Source: Polynucleobacter sp. JS-JIR-II-50 (lineage in GTDB: Bacteria > Pseudomonadota > Gammaproteobacteria > Burkholderiales > Burkholderiaceae). Taken from it: DNA of 64,000 nt. The notes below the pieces were generated by a model, which did not search any database, was not told the origin of the DNA, and saw only the letters and a list, made by a program, of their open reading frames with translations. This document shows, piece after piece, positions 38,511-47,104 of the stretch (position 1 is the stretch's first letter; each line of letters starts with the position of its first letter). The stretch is taken from positions 992,001-1,056,000 of the forward strand of contig NZ_CP061307.1 of NCBI RefSeq assembly GCF_018687895.1, given 5' to 3'. Position numbers and translations under genes: made by a program.

Positions 38511-39551
38511 GTGGCATTGCCGCAAACTCCTGATTCGAATCCCATTGATTATATCGATGATGAGGATTTCATCTCCCTAGATATCCCTTTGGAGATGGCT
38601 GGTGAGCGCTTGGACAAGGTGCTAGCAGGGTCTTTGCCTGATTATTCACGTAATCGCCTGAAAGCTTGGGTTGAGGCTGGGGCGGTTATGGTGGACGGAA
38701 AGGTTACTAAAGCCCGTTATTTACTCCATGGCGGCGAGAGCGTTAAGGTCTTCCCCCAGGAAATGCCGGAGCAGTTTGCCTTCAGCCCTGAAAATATTCC
38801 CCTAGATGTGGTTTACGAGGATGAGGACATCATTGTTGTCAATAAGCCACCGGGCCTAGTGGTTCACCCAGCAGCGGGAAATTGGTCTGGAACCCTCTTG
38901 AATGGTCTCTTGTTTCATTATCCTGAGCTCAAGTCACTCCCTAGGGCGGGGATAGTTCATCGCCTGGATAAGGACACTTCAGGCCTGATGGTTGTGGCGA
39001 GAACATCTCAGGCCCAAACCTCCCTGGTACGTCAACTTCAGGAAAGAACAGTAGGGCGTCGCTATTTGGCTTGGGTGTGGGGCGATGCTCCAAGTCAAGG
39101 CAAAGTCCTAGCTTCGGTTGGGCGTGATCAGCGAGATCGCCTCAAGATGGCCGCAGGCAGTCCACAAGGAAAACCGGCAGCTACTTTATTTCGACGCTTG
39201 GCTAAGGGATTAGTTGGAGAGTCTGCTGTCGCATTGCTAGAGTGCCGATTGGAAACAGGGCGCACGCATCAGATTCGCGTCCATCTAGAATCACTCGGCT
39301 TTCCATTGGTGGGCGACCCGGTCTACCGTAAAAAGGTTCCAGGCGCAGCTAAAAATCTTTCATTTAATCGCCAGGCATTACATGCCTTTGCTTTAAGTCT
39401 TCAACATCCAGTGAAGCATGAATTAATGACTTGGTTCCGCTTGCCACCACAGGATTTATTGGACTTATTGCCGCAAGTTGGAATGAGTGATGAAGTTCTC
39501 CCTAAAGAATCTGTCGTGTTGGCCTCCATTGAAAATGAGTCACGCGGATGA
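38511..39551 (+). CDS. rluD: 23S rRNA pseudouridine synthase RluD
   Basis: RluD makes pseudouridines at positions 1911, 1915 and 1917 of 23S rRNA helix 69. The 346-residue protein has an N-terminal S4-type RNA-binding region (GERLDKVLAGSLPDYSRNRL) and the catalytic motif GIVHRLDKDTSGLMVVAR with the catalytic aspartate at Asp153. The start is a GTG at 38511, and bamD is divergent. The pgeF start at 39548 overlaps its end by four bases, so both are likely translated together, the same neighbours as in many gammaproteobacteria. Confidence 0.94.
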   Translation: MALPQTPDSNPIDYIDDEDFISLDIPLEMAGERLDKVLAGSLPDYSRNRLKAWVEAGAVMVDGKVTKARYLLHGGESVKVFPQEMPEQFAFSPENIPLDVVYEDEDIIVVNKPPGLVVHPAAGNWSGTLLNGLLFHYPELKSLPRAGIVHRLDKDTSGLMVVARTSQAQTSLVRQLQERTVGRRYLAWVWGDAPSQGKVLASVGRDQRDRLKMAAGSPQGKPAATLFRRLAKGLVGESAVALLECRLETGRTHQIRVHLESLGFPLVGDPVYRKKVPGAAKNLSFNRQALHAFALSLQHPVKHELMTWFRLPPQDLLDLLPQVGMSDEVLPKESVVLASIENESRG

Positions 39552-40309
39552 GTTTGGTTGCGCCTCAATGGCCCGCCCCAAAGTCGGTGCGCACAGCAGT
39601 AAGCACAAGATTAGGTGGGGTAAGTCAAGCTCCATATGATTCTTTAAACCTGGGTGATCATGTGGGGGACCGTGTTGAAGATGTTTTAGCCAATAGAGCT
39701 ATTTTTACTAAAGAGATGCCAGGTGAGCCTATTTGGTTAAAGCAGACTCACCAAATAACAGTAAGCACTCCGAAAAGTCGAGACCTAAGCCGGAGGGTGG
39801 CAATTGAGGCTGATGCCTCTGTCACCAATACTCCAGAAGAGGTCTTAGTCATCATGACGGCAGATTGCCTGCCAGTGTTATTTACTAACTCCAAAGGGAC
39901 TGCCATTGGTGCTGCGCATGCTGGCTGGAGAGGGCTTTGCGCAGGAATTCTGGAAAACACCATTTCTGAGTTGCTCAAAATTTCTAGCGGTTCCACTGCA
40001 ACAGACTTTATGGCTTGGTTAGGGCCAGCAATTGGACCCGAATCATTTGAGGTTGGGGGGGATGTTGTGAAGTCGTTTCAAGACTCCGGCTTTCCTGTGC
40101 CAACGAAGGCATTCACAGAAATATCTCATAAACCTGGAAAGTTTCTTGCTGATATCTACATACTAGCTCGATCCCGTTTAGAGGCTTGTGGCGTAAAAAT
40201 GATTTTTGGCGGTGAATACTGCACCGTTCGAGATCAGCAGCGGTTTTTTTCTTATCGTCGCGATGGTGAGACTGGAAGATTTGCCTCGGCTATCTGGATT
40301 GAAAAATAG
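39548..40309 (+). CDS. pgeF: Peptidoglycan editing factor PgeF (laccase-domain, YfiH type)
   Basis: The 253-residue protein has the conserved metal-site blocks WLKQTHQ, TADCLPVLF and GAAHAGWRGLC. It also has LGPAIGPESFEVG and YCTVRDQQRFFSYRRDG. The family was once called polyphenol oxidase or laccase; for E. coli YfiH a role in removing misincorporated L-serine from peptidoglycan precursors was described. It overlaps rluD by four bases, a conserved arrangement with rluD and bamD around it. All metal-site histidine and cysteine motifs appear intact. Confidence 0.93.
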   Translation: MSLVAPQWPAPKSVRTAVSTRLGGVSQAPYDSLNLGDHVGDRVEDVLANRAIFTKEMPGEPIWLKQTHQITVSTPKSRDLSRRVAIEADASVTNTPEEVLVIMTADCLPVLFTNSKGTAIGAAHAGWRGLCAGILENTISELLKISSGSTATDFMAWLGPAIGPESFEVGGDVVKSFQDSGFPVPTKAFTEISHKPGKFLADIYILARSRLEACGVKMIFGGEYCTVRDQQRFFSYRRDGETGRFASAIWIEK

Positions 40310-40425
40310 CTTGTGCACAAAAGCATGCGGGTTAGTACTAGCCCATGCACCAAGCTAGGGTTATTGCGTATAACTCTATAGTCCTTAAGGGCGGAGAATG
40401 TCTCTAATTAATTGAAGAGACTACT

Positions 40426-42060
40426 ATGTTTGCAGGCATGAATACCGGTGCATCACCATCTTTGGCACCGCATCATATGGCGCTCATTCCGCCAGAGCGT
40501 TTATCTGAAATCCAGAAAGAATATTTCACTGAATTAGCGCACATTGCAACCAATCCTGAAGCGATTGAGGTTAAAGATCGTCGTTTTGCAGGTAAGGCCT
40601 GGCACTCATCCTGGAGCAAAGTTATTGCTGCTACTTATTTACTGAATTCCAAGCATCTCATGGAGTTAGCAAAAGCAGTTGAGACTGACGAAAAGTCCAA
40701 GCAGAAAATACTATTTACCACTGAGCAAATGATTGATGCTTTGTCGCCATCAAACTTTATCGCCACTAATCCAGAAGTATTGGAAAGCATTATTAGCTCC
40801 CAAGGACAATCTATTCAAAAAGGCATTGTCAATTTATTGGGGGATATGAAAAAAGGTAAGGTCTCTCAAACGGATGAATCCGCTTTTGAGGTGGGAAAAA
40901 ATATTGCCACCACTGAAGGTCATGTGGTGTTTCGTAATGAGTTATTCGAGTTAATTCAATACACACCATTAACGGAACAAGTATTTGAACGCCCATATTT
41001 AATGGTGCCACCATGCATCAATAAATACTACATTCTAGATTTGCAGCCTGACAACTCTGTAGTGCGCCACATGGTTAGCCAAGGGCATACAGTGTTCTTG
41101 GTTTCCTGGAAGAATCCAGACGCTTCCATGGCGCAGGTGAGCTGGGATGATTACGTAAGTAAGGGCGTAATCAAAGCAATTGAAGTCGTAAAAGAAATCG
41201 GCGATACCAAGCAAATTAATATTTTAGGATTTTGCGTTGGCGGAACCTTAACCAGCTCCGCATTAGCTGTGCTCGCAGCGCGAGACGAGCACCCGGCAGC
41301 CAGTTTGACACTCTTAACTACCCTATTGGATTTCACGGATACCGGAATTCTTGATGTCTTTATAGACGAAGGCATGGTGGATATGCGCGAGAAATCTATT
41401 GGCGGTAAAGGGGGCAAGTACGGCATGATGTCTGGCCTTGATTTAGGCAATACCTTTTCATTCTTACGTCCAAATGATTTGGTATGGAACTACGTAGTAG
41501 AGAACTACCTCAAAGGTAATTCACCCCCACCATTTGATTTGTTGTATTGGAATGGCGACTCTACCAATCTTCCTGGCGCAATGTACTGCTGGTATTTGCG
41601 TCACACCTATCTGCAAAATGATTTAGTCAAACCGGGCAAAGTAAAAATTTGCGGTGAAAAGGTGGATCTCGGAAAAATCAATTGCCCCGCGTATTTATAT
41701 GCATCCCAAGAAGATCACATTGTTCCTTGGAAGTCTGCTTACGAATCGACTCATCTTCTCAAGGGAAAAAATCGTTTCGTATTGGGCGCTTCTGGACATA
41801 TTGCGGGTGTGATCAATCCTCCGGCAAAAAATAAGCGCTATTACTTTGAAAATAGCAAGATTGCTCCAACAGCTCAGGAGTGGCTAGAGGGCGCTAAGCA
41901 AATTCCAGGAAGTTGGTGGCCCGATTACACCAAATGGCTTGAGGAATTTGGTGGCGCAAAGAAACTGGCGAGTACTATTTTTGGAAATTCAAAGTACAAA
42001 AAAATGGAAGCGGCACCTGGTGTGTATGTAAAAGAAAAAGCAACGCCAGAACTCAAATAA
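40426..42060 (+). CDS. phaC: Class I poly(3-hydroxyalkanoate) synthase PhaC
   Basis: PhaC polymerises 3-hydroxybutyryl-CoA into PHB granules. The 544-residue protein has the alpha/beta-hydrolase lipase-like box NILGFCVGGT with the nucleophile Cys270, and the late histidine in LGASGHIAGVINPP. The N-terminal PHA-synthase domain is shorter than in Cupriavidus (589 residues). It begins the phaC-phaB-phaR-rimO-thiolase cluster. A GAAGAGA element precedes the ATG. A hairpin at about 40325-40350 in the leader has no U-tract and I do not call it a terminator. Confidence 0.96.
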   Translation: MFAGMNTGASPSLAPHHMALIPPERLSEIQKEYFTELAHIATNPEAIEVKDRRFAGKAWHSSWSKVIAATYLLNSKHLMELAKAVETDEKSKQKILFTTEQMIDALSPSNFIATNPEVLESIISSQGQSIQKGIVNLLGDMKKGKVSQTDESAFEVGKNIATTEGHVVFRNELFELIQYTPLTEQVFERPYLMVPPCINKYYILDLQPDNSVVRHMVSQGHTVFLVSWKNPDASMAQVSWDDYVSKGVIKAIEVVKEIGDTKQINILGFCVGGTLTSSALAVLAARDEHPAASLTLLTTLLDFTDTGILDVFIDEGMVDMREKSIGGKGGKYGMMSGLDLGNTFSFLRPNDLVWNYVVENYLKGNSPPPFDLLYWNGDSTNLPGAMYCWYLRHTYLQNDLVKPGKVKICGEKVDLGKINCPAYLYASQEDHIVPWKSAYESTHLLKGKNRFVLGASGHIAGVINPPAKNKRYYFENSKIAPTAQEWLEGAKQIPGSWWPDYTKWLEEFGGAKKLASTIFGNSKYKKMEAAPGVYVKEKATPELK

Positions 42061-42092
42061 TAATTAACGAAGGTTTTAAAAAGGGGAAAGTA

Positions 42093-42833
42093 ATGTCTAA
42101 AAAAGTCGCATATGTAACTGGTGGTATGGGTGGTATTGGCACTGCTATCTGCCAACGTCTGGCTAAAGATGGCTTCAAGGTCATCGCAGGCTGCGGTCCA
42201 AATTCTCCGCGTAAAGATCGCTGGATTGGTGAACAAAAAGCCTTGGGCTATGACTTTATTGCCTCCGAGGGTAATGTTTCTGATTGGGACAGCACAGTTG
42301 CAGCCTTTGAAAAGGTAAAAGCTGAGGTAGGTCGTGTGGACGTATTGGTGAATAACGCCGGCATTACCCGTGACAGTGTTTTCCGCAAAATGACCCCAGA
42401 CGCATGGAAGGCCGTTATTGATACCAACCTCAATTCCTTGTTTAACGTTACTAAGCAGGTGATTGATGGCATGGTTGAAAACAACTGGGGCCGGATCATT
42501 AATATTTCTTCTGTAAATGGTCAAAAGGGCCAGTTTGGTCAGGCGAACTATTCCACGGCAAAGGCAGGTCTTCACGGCTTCACTATGGCCCTAGCTCAAG
42601 AGGTTGCCACTAAGGGCGTTACTGTAAATACCGTATCCCCAGGTTATATTGGCACTGATATGGTTAAAGCTATCCGCGAAGACGTTCTTGAAAAGATCGT
42701 TTCTGGCATTCCAGTGAAGCGTTTGGGCACCCCTGAAGAGATTGCCTCAATTTGTTGCTGGATTGCATCCGAAGATGGTGGCTATGCTACTGGCGCAGAC
42801 TTCTCGTTAAACGGCGGTATCCACACTGGTTAA
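42093..42833 (+). CDS. phaB: Acetoacetyl-CoA reductase PhaB
   Basis: PhaB reduces acetoacetyl-CoA to (R)-3-hydroxybutyryl-CoA with NADPH. The 246-residue short-chain dehydrogenase has GGMGGIGTAICQRLA for the nucleotide site, NNAGITRDSVFRKM, and the catalytic YSTAK at about 150-154. It ends in ATGADFSLNGGIH. A strong AAAAGGGG site precedes the ATG. It lies 32 bases after phaC and before phaR, a classic PHB arrangement. Confidence 0.95.
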   Translation: MSKKVAYVTGGMGGIGTAICQRLAKDGFKVIAGCGPNSPRKDRWIGEQKALGYDFIASEGNVSDWDSTVAAFEKVKAEVGRVDVLVNNAGITRDSVFRKMTPDAWKAVIDTNLNSLFNVTKQVIDGMVENNWGRIINISSVNGQKGQFGQANYSTAKAGLHGFTMALAQEVATKGVTVNTVSPGYIGTDMVKAIREDVLEKIVSGIPVKRLGTPEEIASICCWIASEDGGYATGADFSLNGGIHTG

Positions 42834-42835
42834 TA

Positions 42836-42942
42836 TTGCACTGCAACAATTAATTCAGTATTTGTAGTATGTGCAGTACGCAACACAGCGTATTTACCTT
42901 TTGGTCAACTTAAGGCTAAACTACGTTGATGTTGCGATGCAG
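42836..42942. promoter_or_regulatory. TGCA-rich repeats in phaB-phaR gap, candidate PhaR sites
   Basis: The gap has an exact inverted repeat TTGCA-C-TGCAA at 42836-42846, a related GTGCAGTACGCAAC at about 42871-42884 and TTGCGATGCAG near 42932-42942. PhaR repressors are known to bind GC-/TGCA-type sites and to control their own genes. Three related motifs in a 110-base gap fit that, but no match to an exact known operator can be claimed. Confidence 0.35.
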
Positions 42943-42961
42943 TAAATAGTAAGGAAAATAC

Positions 42962-43522
42962 ATGGTTACCCGCGCTAAACGAGCTGGCGAAGATCGGCTC
43001 ATCAAGAAGTATCCGAATCGTCGTCTCTACGATACTCAGACAAGTACATATGTCACGCTATCTGACATCAAAAACTTAGTGATGGCCAATGAAGTTTTCA
43101 AAGTGGTTGACGCTAAAACTGAAGAAGATTTAACGCGCAATATATTGCTGCAAATTATTCTTGAGGAAGAGGCTGGTGGCGCACCAGTGTTTTCATCACA
43201 GATGCTCTCTCAAATCATTCGCTTTTATGGAAACTCCATGCAAGGTTTGATGGGTAACTATCTTGAAAAGACCATGCAATCATTCGTGGATATCCACAAT
43301 AAGCTTGGCGATCAAACGAAGGGTCTTGGAGCTGGCAGTACACCTGAGGCTTGGTCGCAAATGATGAATCTCCAAAACCCACTAATGCAAGGTTTGATGG
43401 GTAACTACATGGAGCAAAGTAAAGATCTCTTTATTAAAATGCAAGAGCAAGTGCAGGGTTCCCAAAATATTTTTGGAAACTTTCCATTTACCCCTCAGCC
43501 CAATAAAACTGAAAAAGAATAG
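42962..43522 (+). CDS. phaR: PHB synthesis repressor PhaR
   Basis: PhaR represses phasin and its own gene and senses PHB granules. The 186-residue protein has the N-terminal DNA-binding block [20 protein letters not shown] and two PHB-accumulation domain units, each starting QGLMGNY. An in-frame 23-base DNA repeat underlies these units. A strong AAGGAA site precedes the ATG at 42962. The cluster position after phaB matches its known neighbours. Confidence 0.94.
   Translation: MVTRAKRAGEDRLIKKYPNRRLYDTQTSTYVTLSDIKNLVMANEVFKVVDAKTEEDLTRNILLQIILEEEAGGAPVFSSQMLSQIIRFYGNSMQGLMGNYLEKTMQSFVDIHNKLGDQTKGLGAGSTPEAWSQMMNLQNPLMQGLMGNYMEQSKDLFIKMQEQVQGSQNIFGNFPFTPQPNKTEKE
43238..43407 (+). repeat. Direct 23-bp in-frame repeat within phaR
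   Basis: The 23-base sequence beginning ATGCAAGGTTTGATGGGTAA occurs at 43238-43260 and again at 43385-43407, 147 bases or 49 codons apart. Both copies are in frame and encode QGLMGNY in successive PHB-accumulation units. Identity at the DNA level, including third positions, suggests recent duplication or gene conversion, or simple codon constraint. Confidence 0.8.
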
Positions 43523-43524
43523 TT

Positions 43525-44883
43525 GTGGTTGGAAAAATTGGATTTGTATCCTTAGGATGCCCTAAGGCGCTTGTAGACTCTGAGCTTATCCTGACGCAAT
43601 TGAGCGCTGAGGGATATGAGACCGCCAAGGATTATTCTGGCGCTGATCTTGTGGTTGTGAACACCTGTGGCTTTATCGATTCTGCTGTGGAAGAGAGTCT
43701 CTCCGCTATTGGCGAGGCTCTCGCTGAAAATGGCAAAGTTATTGTGACTGGTTGTCTAGGCGCAAGAAAAAATGCCGACGGTAGCGATCTCATCTCCAGC
43801 ATTCACCCTAAAGTCCTCGCCGTTACAGGGCCTCATGCTACCGACGAGGTAATGCAAGCCATTCATTTACACCTCCCTAAGCCGCATGATCCATTCACAG
43901 ATTTAGTTCCTCCGGCTGGAGTCAAGCTAACCCCTAAGCATTACGCCTATCTCAAAATTAGCGAGGGATGTAATCATCGCTGTACTTTCTGCATCATTCC
44001 TAATATGCGTGGTGATTTGGTCTCACGACCTATTGGTGAGGTGTTGCTTGAAGCAAAAAGATTATTTGAGTCTGGCGTAAAAGAGTTGCTAGTTGTCTCT
44101 CAGGATACAAGTGCTTATGGTGTTGATATTCAATATCGCACTGGCTTTTGGGATGGCAAACCAGTCAAAACAAAAATGTTTGATTTGGTAAATGCCTTAA
44201 ATCAAATTGCTCGCGAGCATCAGGCTTGGGTGAGATTGCATTATGTTTATCCATACCCACATGTGGATGATGTTTTGCCATTGATGGCCGAGTTCTCGGA
44301 GCATGGTTACGGCGTTCTACCGTACTTGGACATTCCACTGCAGCATTCGCACCCTGACGTTCTTAAGCGCATGAAGCGTCCTGCGAGTGGCGAGAAGAAT
44401 TTGGAGCGCATCTTAGCTTGGCGCGAAGCTTGTCCTGATTTGGTTGTTCGCAGCACCTTTATTGCTGGTTTTCCTGGTGAGACTGAGGAGGAGTTTGAGC
44501 ATCTCCTCAATTTCTTAGATGAAGCGCAAATTGATCGTGCAGGTTGTTTTGCCTACTCGCCCGTTGATGGCGCTACTGCAAACCAATTAGATAATCCCAT
44601 TCCTGCCGAATTACGCGAAGAGCGTCGCGCTAGGTTTATGGCTAAAGCCGAAGATATTTCCATAAAACGGCTTGCTAAAAAAATAGGCAAGCGTATTCAA
44701 GTCATCATTGATCGCGTAGATGAGTCTGGCGGGATTGGCAGAACGATTGGCGACGCCCCAGAAATTGATGGTCTAGTGAGGGTTTTGCCACCTAGCAAGC
44801 CTTCTAAGCGCTATCGCGCAGGTGAAATCATTAAAGCTACTGTGATTAGCTCCCAAGGGCATGACCTAATAGCCGAAACTTGA
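43525..44883 (+). CDS. rimO: Ribosomal protein S12 methylthiotransferase RimO
   Basis: RimO methylthiolates an aspartate of ribosomal protein S12. The 452-residue protein has an N-terminal MTTase domain starting [20 protein letters not shown]. The radical-SAM CxxxCxxC motif lies in [16 protein letters not shown], and a C-terminal TRAM domain is present. Its GTG start lies two bases after the phaR stop, so it is read from the PHB gene set although its role is ribosomal. No key cysteine is missing. Confidence 0.95.
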   Translation: MVGKIGFVSLGCPKALVDSELILTQLSAEGYETAKDYSGADLVVVNTCGFIDSAVEESLSAIGEALAENGKVIVTGCLGARKNADGSDLISSIHPKVLAVTGPHATDEVMQAIHLHLPKPHDPFTDLVPPAGVKLTPKHYAYLKISEGCNHRCTFCIIPNMRGDLVSRPIGEVLLEAKRLFESGVKELLVVSQDTSAYGVDIQYRTGFWDGKPVKTKMFDLVNALNQIAREHQAWVRLHYVYPYPHVDDVLPLMAEFSEHGYGVLPYLDIPLQHSHPDVLKRMKRPASGEKNLERILAWREACPDLVVRSTFIAGFPGETEEEFEHLLNFLDEAQIDRAGCFAYSPVDGATANQLDNPIPAELREERRARFMAKAEDISIKRLAKKIGKRIQVIIDRVDESGGIGRTIGDAPEIDGLVRVLPPSKPSKRYRAGEIIKATVISSQGHDLIAET

Positions 44884-44930
44884 CGAATGCAATAAAACTA
44901 ATAGTTGGATTACTTTTTTAGTACAAAGTC

Positions 44931-44947
44931 AGCCCAATAATTGGGCT
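44931..44947 (+). other. Small hairpin in thiolase leader
   Basis: AGCCCAA and TTGGGCT form a 7-bp stem with a 3-base loop. It ends 4-5 bases before AAAGGGG, the thiolase ribosome site. There is no U-tract, so it is not a terminator. It may affect stability or initiation, but function is unproven. Confidence 0.3.
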
Positions 44948-44964
44948 TAGCAAAGGGGATTGAT

Positions 44965-46149
44965 ATGAGTCGTGATGTCGTTGTCTTAAGTGCAGTTCGT
45001 TCCGCAATCGGTACCTTTAATGGCGCTCTGAGTAGTTTTGAGCCATCAGAGCTCGGCGGTATCGTAATGAAAGAGGCGGTAGCACGTTCAGGCGTAGATC
45101 CTGCTTTGATTAATTACATCACCGTGGGTAACACCATTCCTACAGATAGCCGCTATGGTTATGTAGCACGGGTTGCATCTATCCAGGCTGGCCTGCCAAT
45201 GGAATCAGTGGCAATGGCATTAAATCGTTTGTGCAGCTCAGGTTTGCAGGCAATCGTTACAACCGCACAGCAAATTATGTTGGGTGATTGTGATTACGGT
45301 GTTGGCGGTGGCGTTGAAGTAATGTCTCGCGGCATGTATGGTTCTCCAGCAATGCGCAGTGGTGCACGCATGGGCGATACCAAGATGATCGACTTGATGG
45401 TTGGTATTTTGACTGACCCATTTGGTGTTGGTCATATGGGCGTTACAGCAGAGAATCTCGTTGAAAAATGGAAGTTAACACGTGATGAGCAAGATGCTCT
45501 GGCCATGGAATCTCATCGTCGTGCAGCCAATGCAATCAAAGAAGGTCGTTTTAAATCTCAGATCGTTCCAATCACTATTAAAACTCGTAAGGGTGATGTA
45601 GTGTTTGATACCGATGAGCATGTGAAGCCTGAAACTACGATGGAAACGCTTGCCAAGATGAAGGCAGTGTTCAAAAAAGAGGGTGGTTCCGTAACGGCTG
45701 GCAACGCTTCGGGTATTAATGATGGTGCCGCATTCTTTGTATTGGCGGACGCTGAAACGGCAAAGAAAGCCGGTCATAAGCCTATCGCTCGCTTGGTGTC
45801 TTATGCAGTAGCTGGCGTTCCAAACCACATCATGGGTGAAGGCCCAATTCCTGCAACCAAATTGGCTCTCGAGCGCGCCGGTCTGAAATTGGATCAAATG
45901 GACGTAATTGAGTCTAACGAGGCTTTTGCTGCTCAAGCGTTGGCTGTTACTAAAGGTTTGGGCTTAGATCCAGCCAAGACTAACGTCAACGGTGGTGCAA
46001 TCGCTTTGGGTCACCCAATTGGTTGTTCTGGTGCAGCGATTGCTACCAAGGCAATCCATGAGCTACACCGCGTTCAAGGTAAATATGCTTTGGTAACAAT
46101 GTGTATTGGTGGTGGACAAGGTATCGCTACTATTTTCGAGCGTCTGTAA
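44965..46149 (+). CDS. Acetyl-CoA acetyltransferase (beta-ketothiolase, PhaA/BktB type)
   Basis: This thiolase condenses two acetyl-CoA to acetoacetyl-CoA, the first PHB step. From the ATG at 44965, preceded by AAAGGGG, it has 394 residues. It has the reactive cysteine in NRLCSSGLQAIV (Cys90) and the C-terminal motifs NVNGGAIALGHPIGCSG and CIGGGQGIATIFE. Cluster position after phaC-phaB suggests the PhaA role, but sequence alone cannot separate PhaA, BktB and AtoB. A TTG at 44941 is a less likely start. The convergent serB follows. Confidence 0.88.
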   Translation: MSRDVVVLSAVRSAIGTFNGALSSFEPSELGGIVMKEAVARSGVDPALINYITVGNTIPTDSRYGYVARVASIQAGLPMESVAMALNRLCSSGLQAIVTTAQQIMLGDCDYGVGGGVEVMSRGMYGSPAMRSGARMGDTKMIDLMVGILTDPFGVGHMGVTAENLVEKWKLTRDEQDALAMESHRRAANAIKEGRFKSQIVPITIKTRKGDVVFDTDEHVKPETTMETLAKMKAVFKKEGGSVTAGNASGINDGAAFFVLADAETAKKAGHKPIARLVSYAVAGVPNHIMGEGPIPATKLALERAGLKLDQMDVIESNEAFAAQALAVTKGLGLDPAKTNVNGGAIALGHPIGCSGAAIATKAIHELHRVQGKYALVTMCIGGGQGIATIFERL

Positions 46150-46172
46150 GAACAACGCTCGTAACTATTACC

Positions 46173-46204
46173 CTGATCTCTTGGGTAAAAGCTTAAGAGA
46201 TCAG
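46173..46204. terminator. Hairpin between thiolase and serB, possible terminator
   Basis: CTGATCTCTT at 46173-46182 pairs with AAGAGATCAG at 46195-46204 in a 10-bp stem with a 12-base loop. It covers the stop of serB and lies 24 bases past the thiolase stop. There is no clear U-run on either side, so termination is only possible, not shown. Confidence 0.4.
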
Positions 46205-47083
46205 TAGTAAAGCAGCATCTAAGCCGACTCGGTCAAAAGCCGCATCGGCTTTTTCTTTGACAACAGGCTTTGCTTTATAAGCAACGCTGATGCCTGAGCC
46301 ATTCATCATCATCAGATCATTGGCGCCATCGCCCATGGTGATGGCATTCCCTTTAGTACATCCAAGGCTGGCACAAGCTTCATCCAAATGGGCGGCCTTT
46401 GCCGCACCATCGACGATATCGCCAAGAACCTTACCGGTAAGCTTACCATCGATGATTTCTAGCGTATTCGCCTGCGTTTGCTTGAAGCCAAGTTCTTGAC
46501 GTAATTTTTCAGTGAAGAAAGTAAAACCGCCTGAGACAAGCAGGGTGTACAAACCACGTTCATGAGCCCCAGCTAAAAGTTCTGCTGCCCCTGGGTTAGG
46601 TCGTAAGCGTTCTCTATAAACAGATTCAAGAGCGTCGGCATGTACGCCTTCCAAAAGTGCAACACGCCTTCTCAGGCTTTCTTTAAAGTCTTTGATTTCA
46701 CCACGCATAGTGGCTTCGGTAATTTCAGCTACAGCAGACTTCTTGCCTGTGAAATCAGCAATCTCATCAATGCATTCAATATTAATTAGTGTTGAATCCA
46801 TATCCATTGCTAATACACGGATGTCTTGCGGCAATAGATCTGACTTGAGAAAGCAAAGATCGGCATTAAAGCTCGCCGTAATAGTTCGCAGTTGCTCGCG
46901 TTGAGTTGTATCGAGATGGACGCTTGATTCAAAACGCTCGGAGTAGTAGCTCCCGTTGCTGGTTTGGCCGCCGCTAGAGTGCAGTGAAATGCCAAAATTT
47001 AAGGCCTGATCTTTTAATGAAAATACGAGCTTATCGGCAATAGGCTCTCTAGATAGGACAACAAGAACTTGGTAATTGGGCAT
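46193..47083 (-). CDS. serB: Phosphoserine phosphatase SerB
   Basis: SerB makes the last step of serine synthesis. The 296-residue protein has an N-terminal ACT-like region followed by the HAD motif AMDMDSTLINIECIDEIA. It also has SGGFTFFTEKL and TMGDGANDLMMM, which carry the nucleophile aspartate, the phosphate-binding serine and the metal aspartates. It is convergent with the thiolase and lies downstream of mfd by 21 bases on the same strand. Confidence 0.95.
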   Translation of the reverse strand: MPNYQVLVVLSREPIADKLVFSLKDQALNFGISLHSSGGQTSNGSYYSERFESSVHLDTTQREQLRTITASFNADLCFLKSDLLPQDIRVLAMDMDSTLINIECIDEIADFTGKKSAVAEITEATMRGEIKDFKESLRRRVALLEGVHADALESVYRERLRPNPGAAELLAGAHERGLYTLLVSGGFTFFTEKLRQELGFKQTQANTLEIIDGKLTGKVLGDIVDGAAKAAHLDEACASLGCTKGNAITMGDGANDLMMMNGSGISVAYKAKPVVKEKADAAFDRVGLDAALLLIS

Positions 47084-47104
47084 GGCTCAATAATAATCGG
47101 ATTA

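Noticed and set aside
40325..40350. Hairpin after pgeF (GCAT arms plus GGGTTA/TAGCCC)
   Set aside because: No U-tract follows and the stem has a bulge, so I do not call it a terminator.
41925..42575. A 216-codon minus-strand frame across phaC and phaB
   Set aside because: It lies antisense to two clearly real genes and its translation has no family likeness.
45475..45936. A 153-codon minus-strand frame inside the thiolase gene
   Set aside because: It is antisense to a fully conserved thiolase and is a shadow frame.
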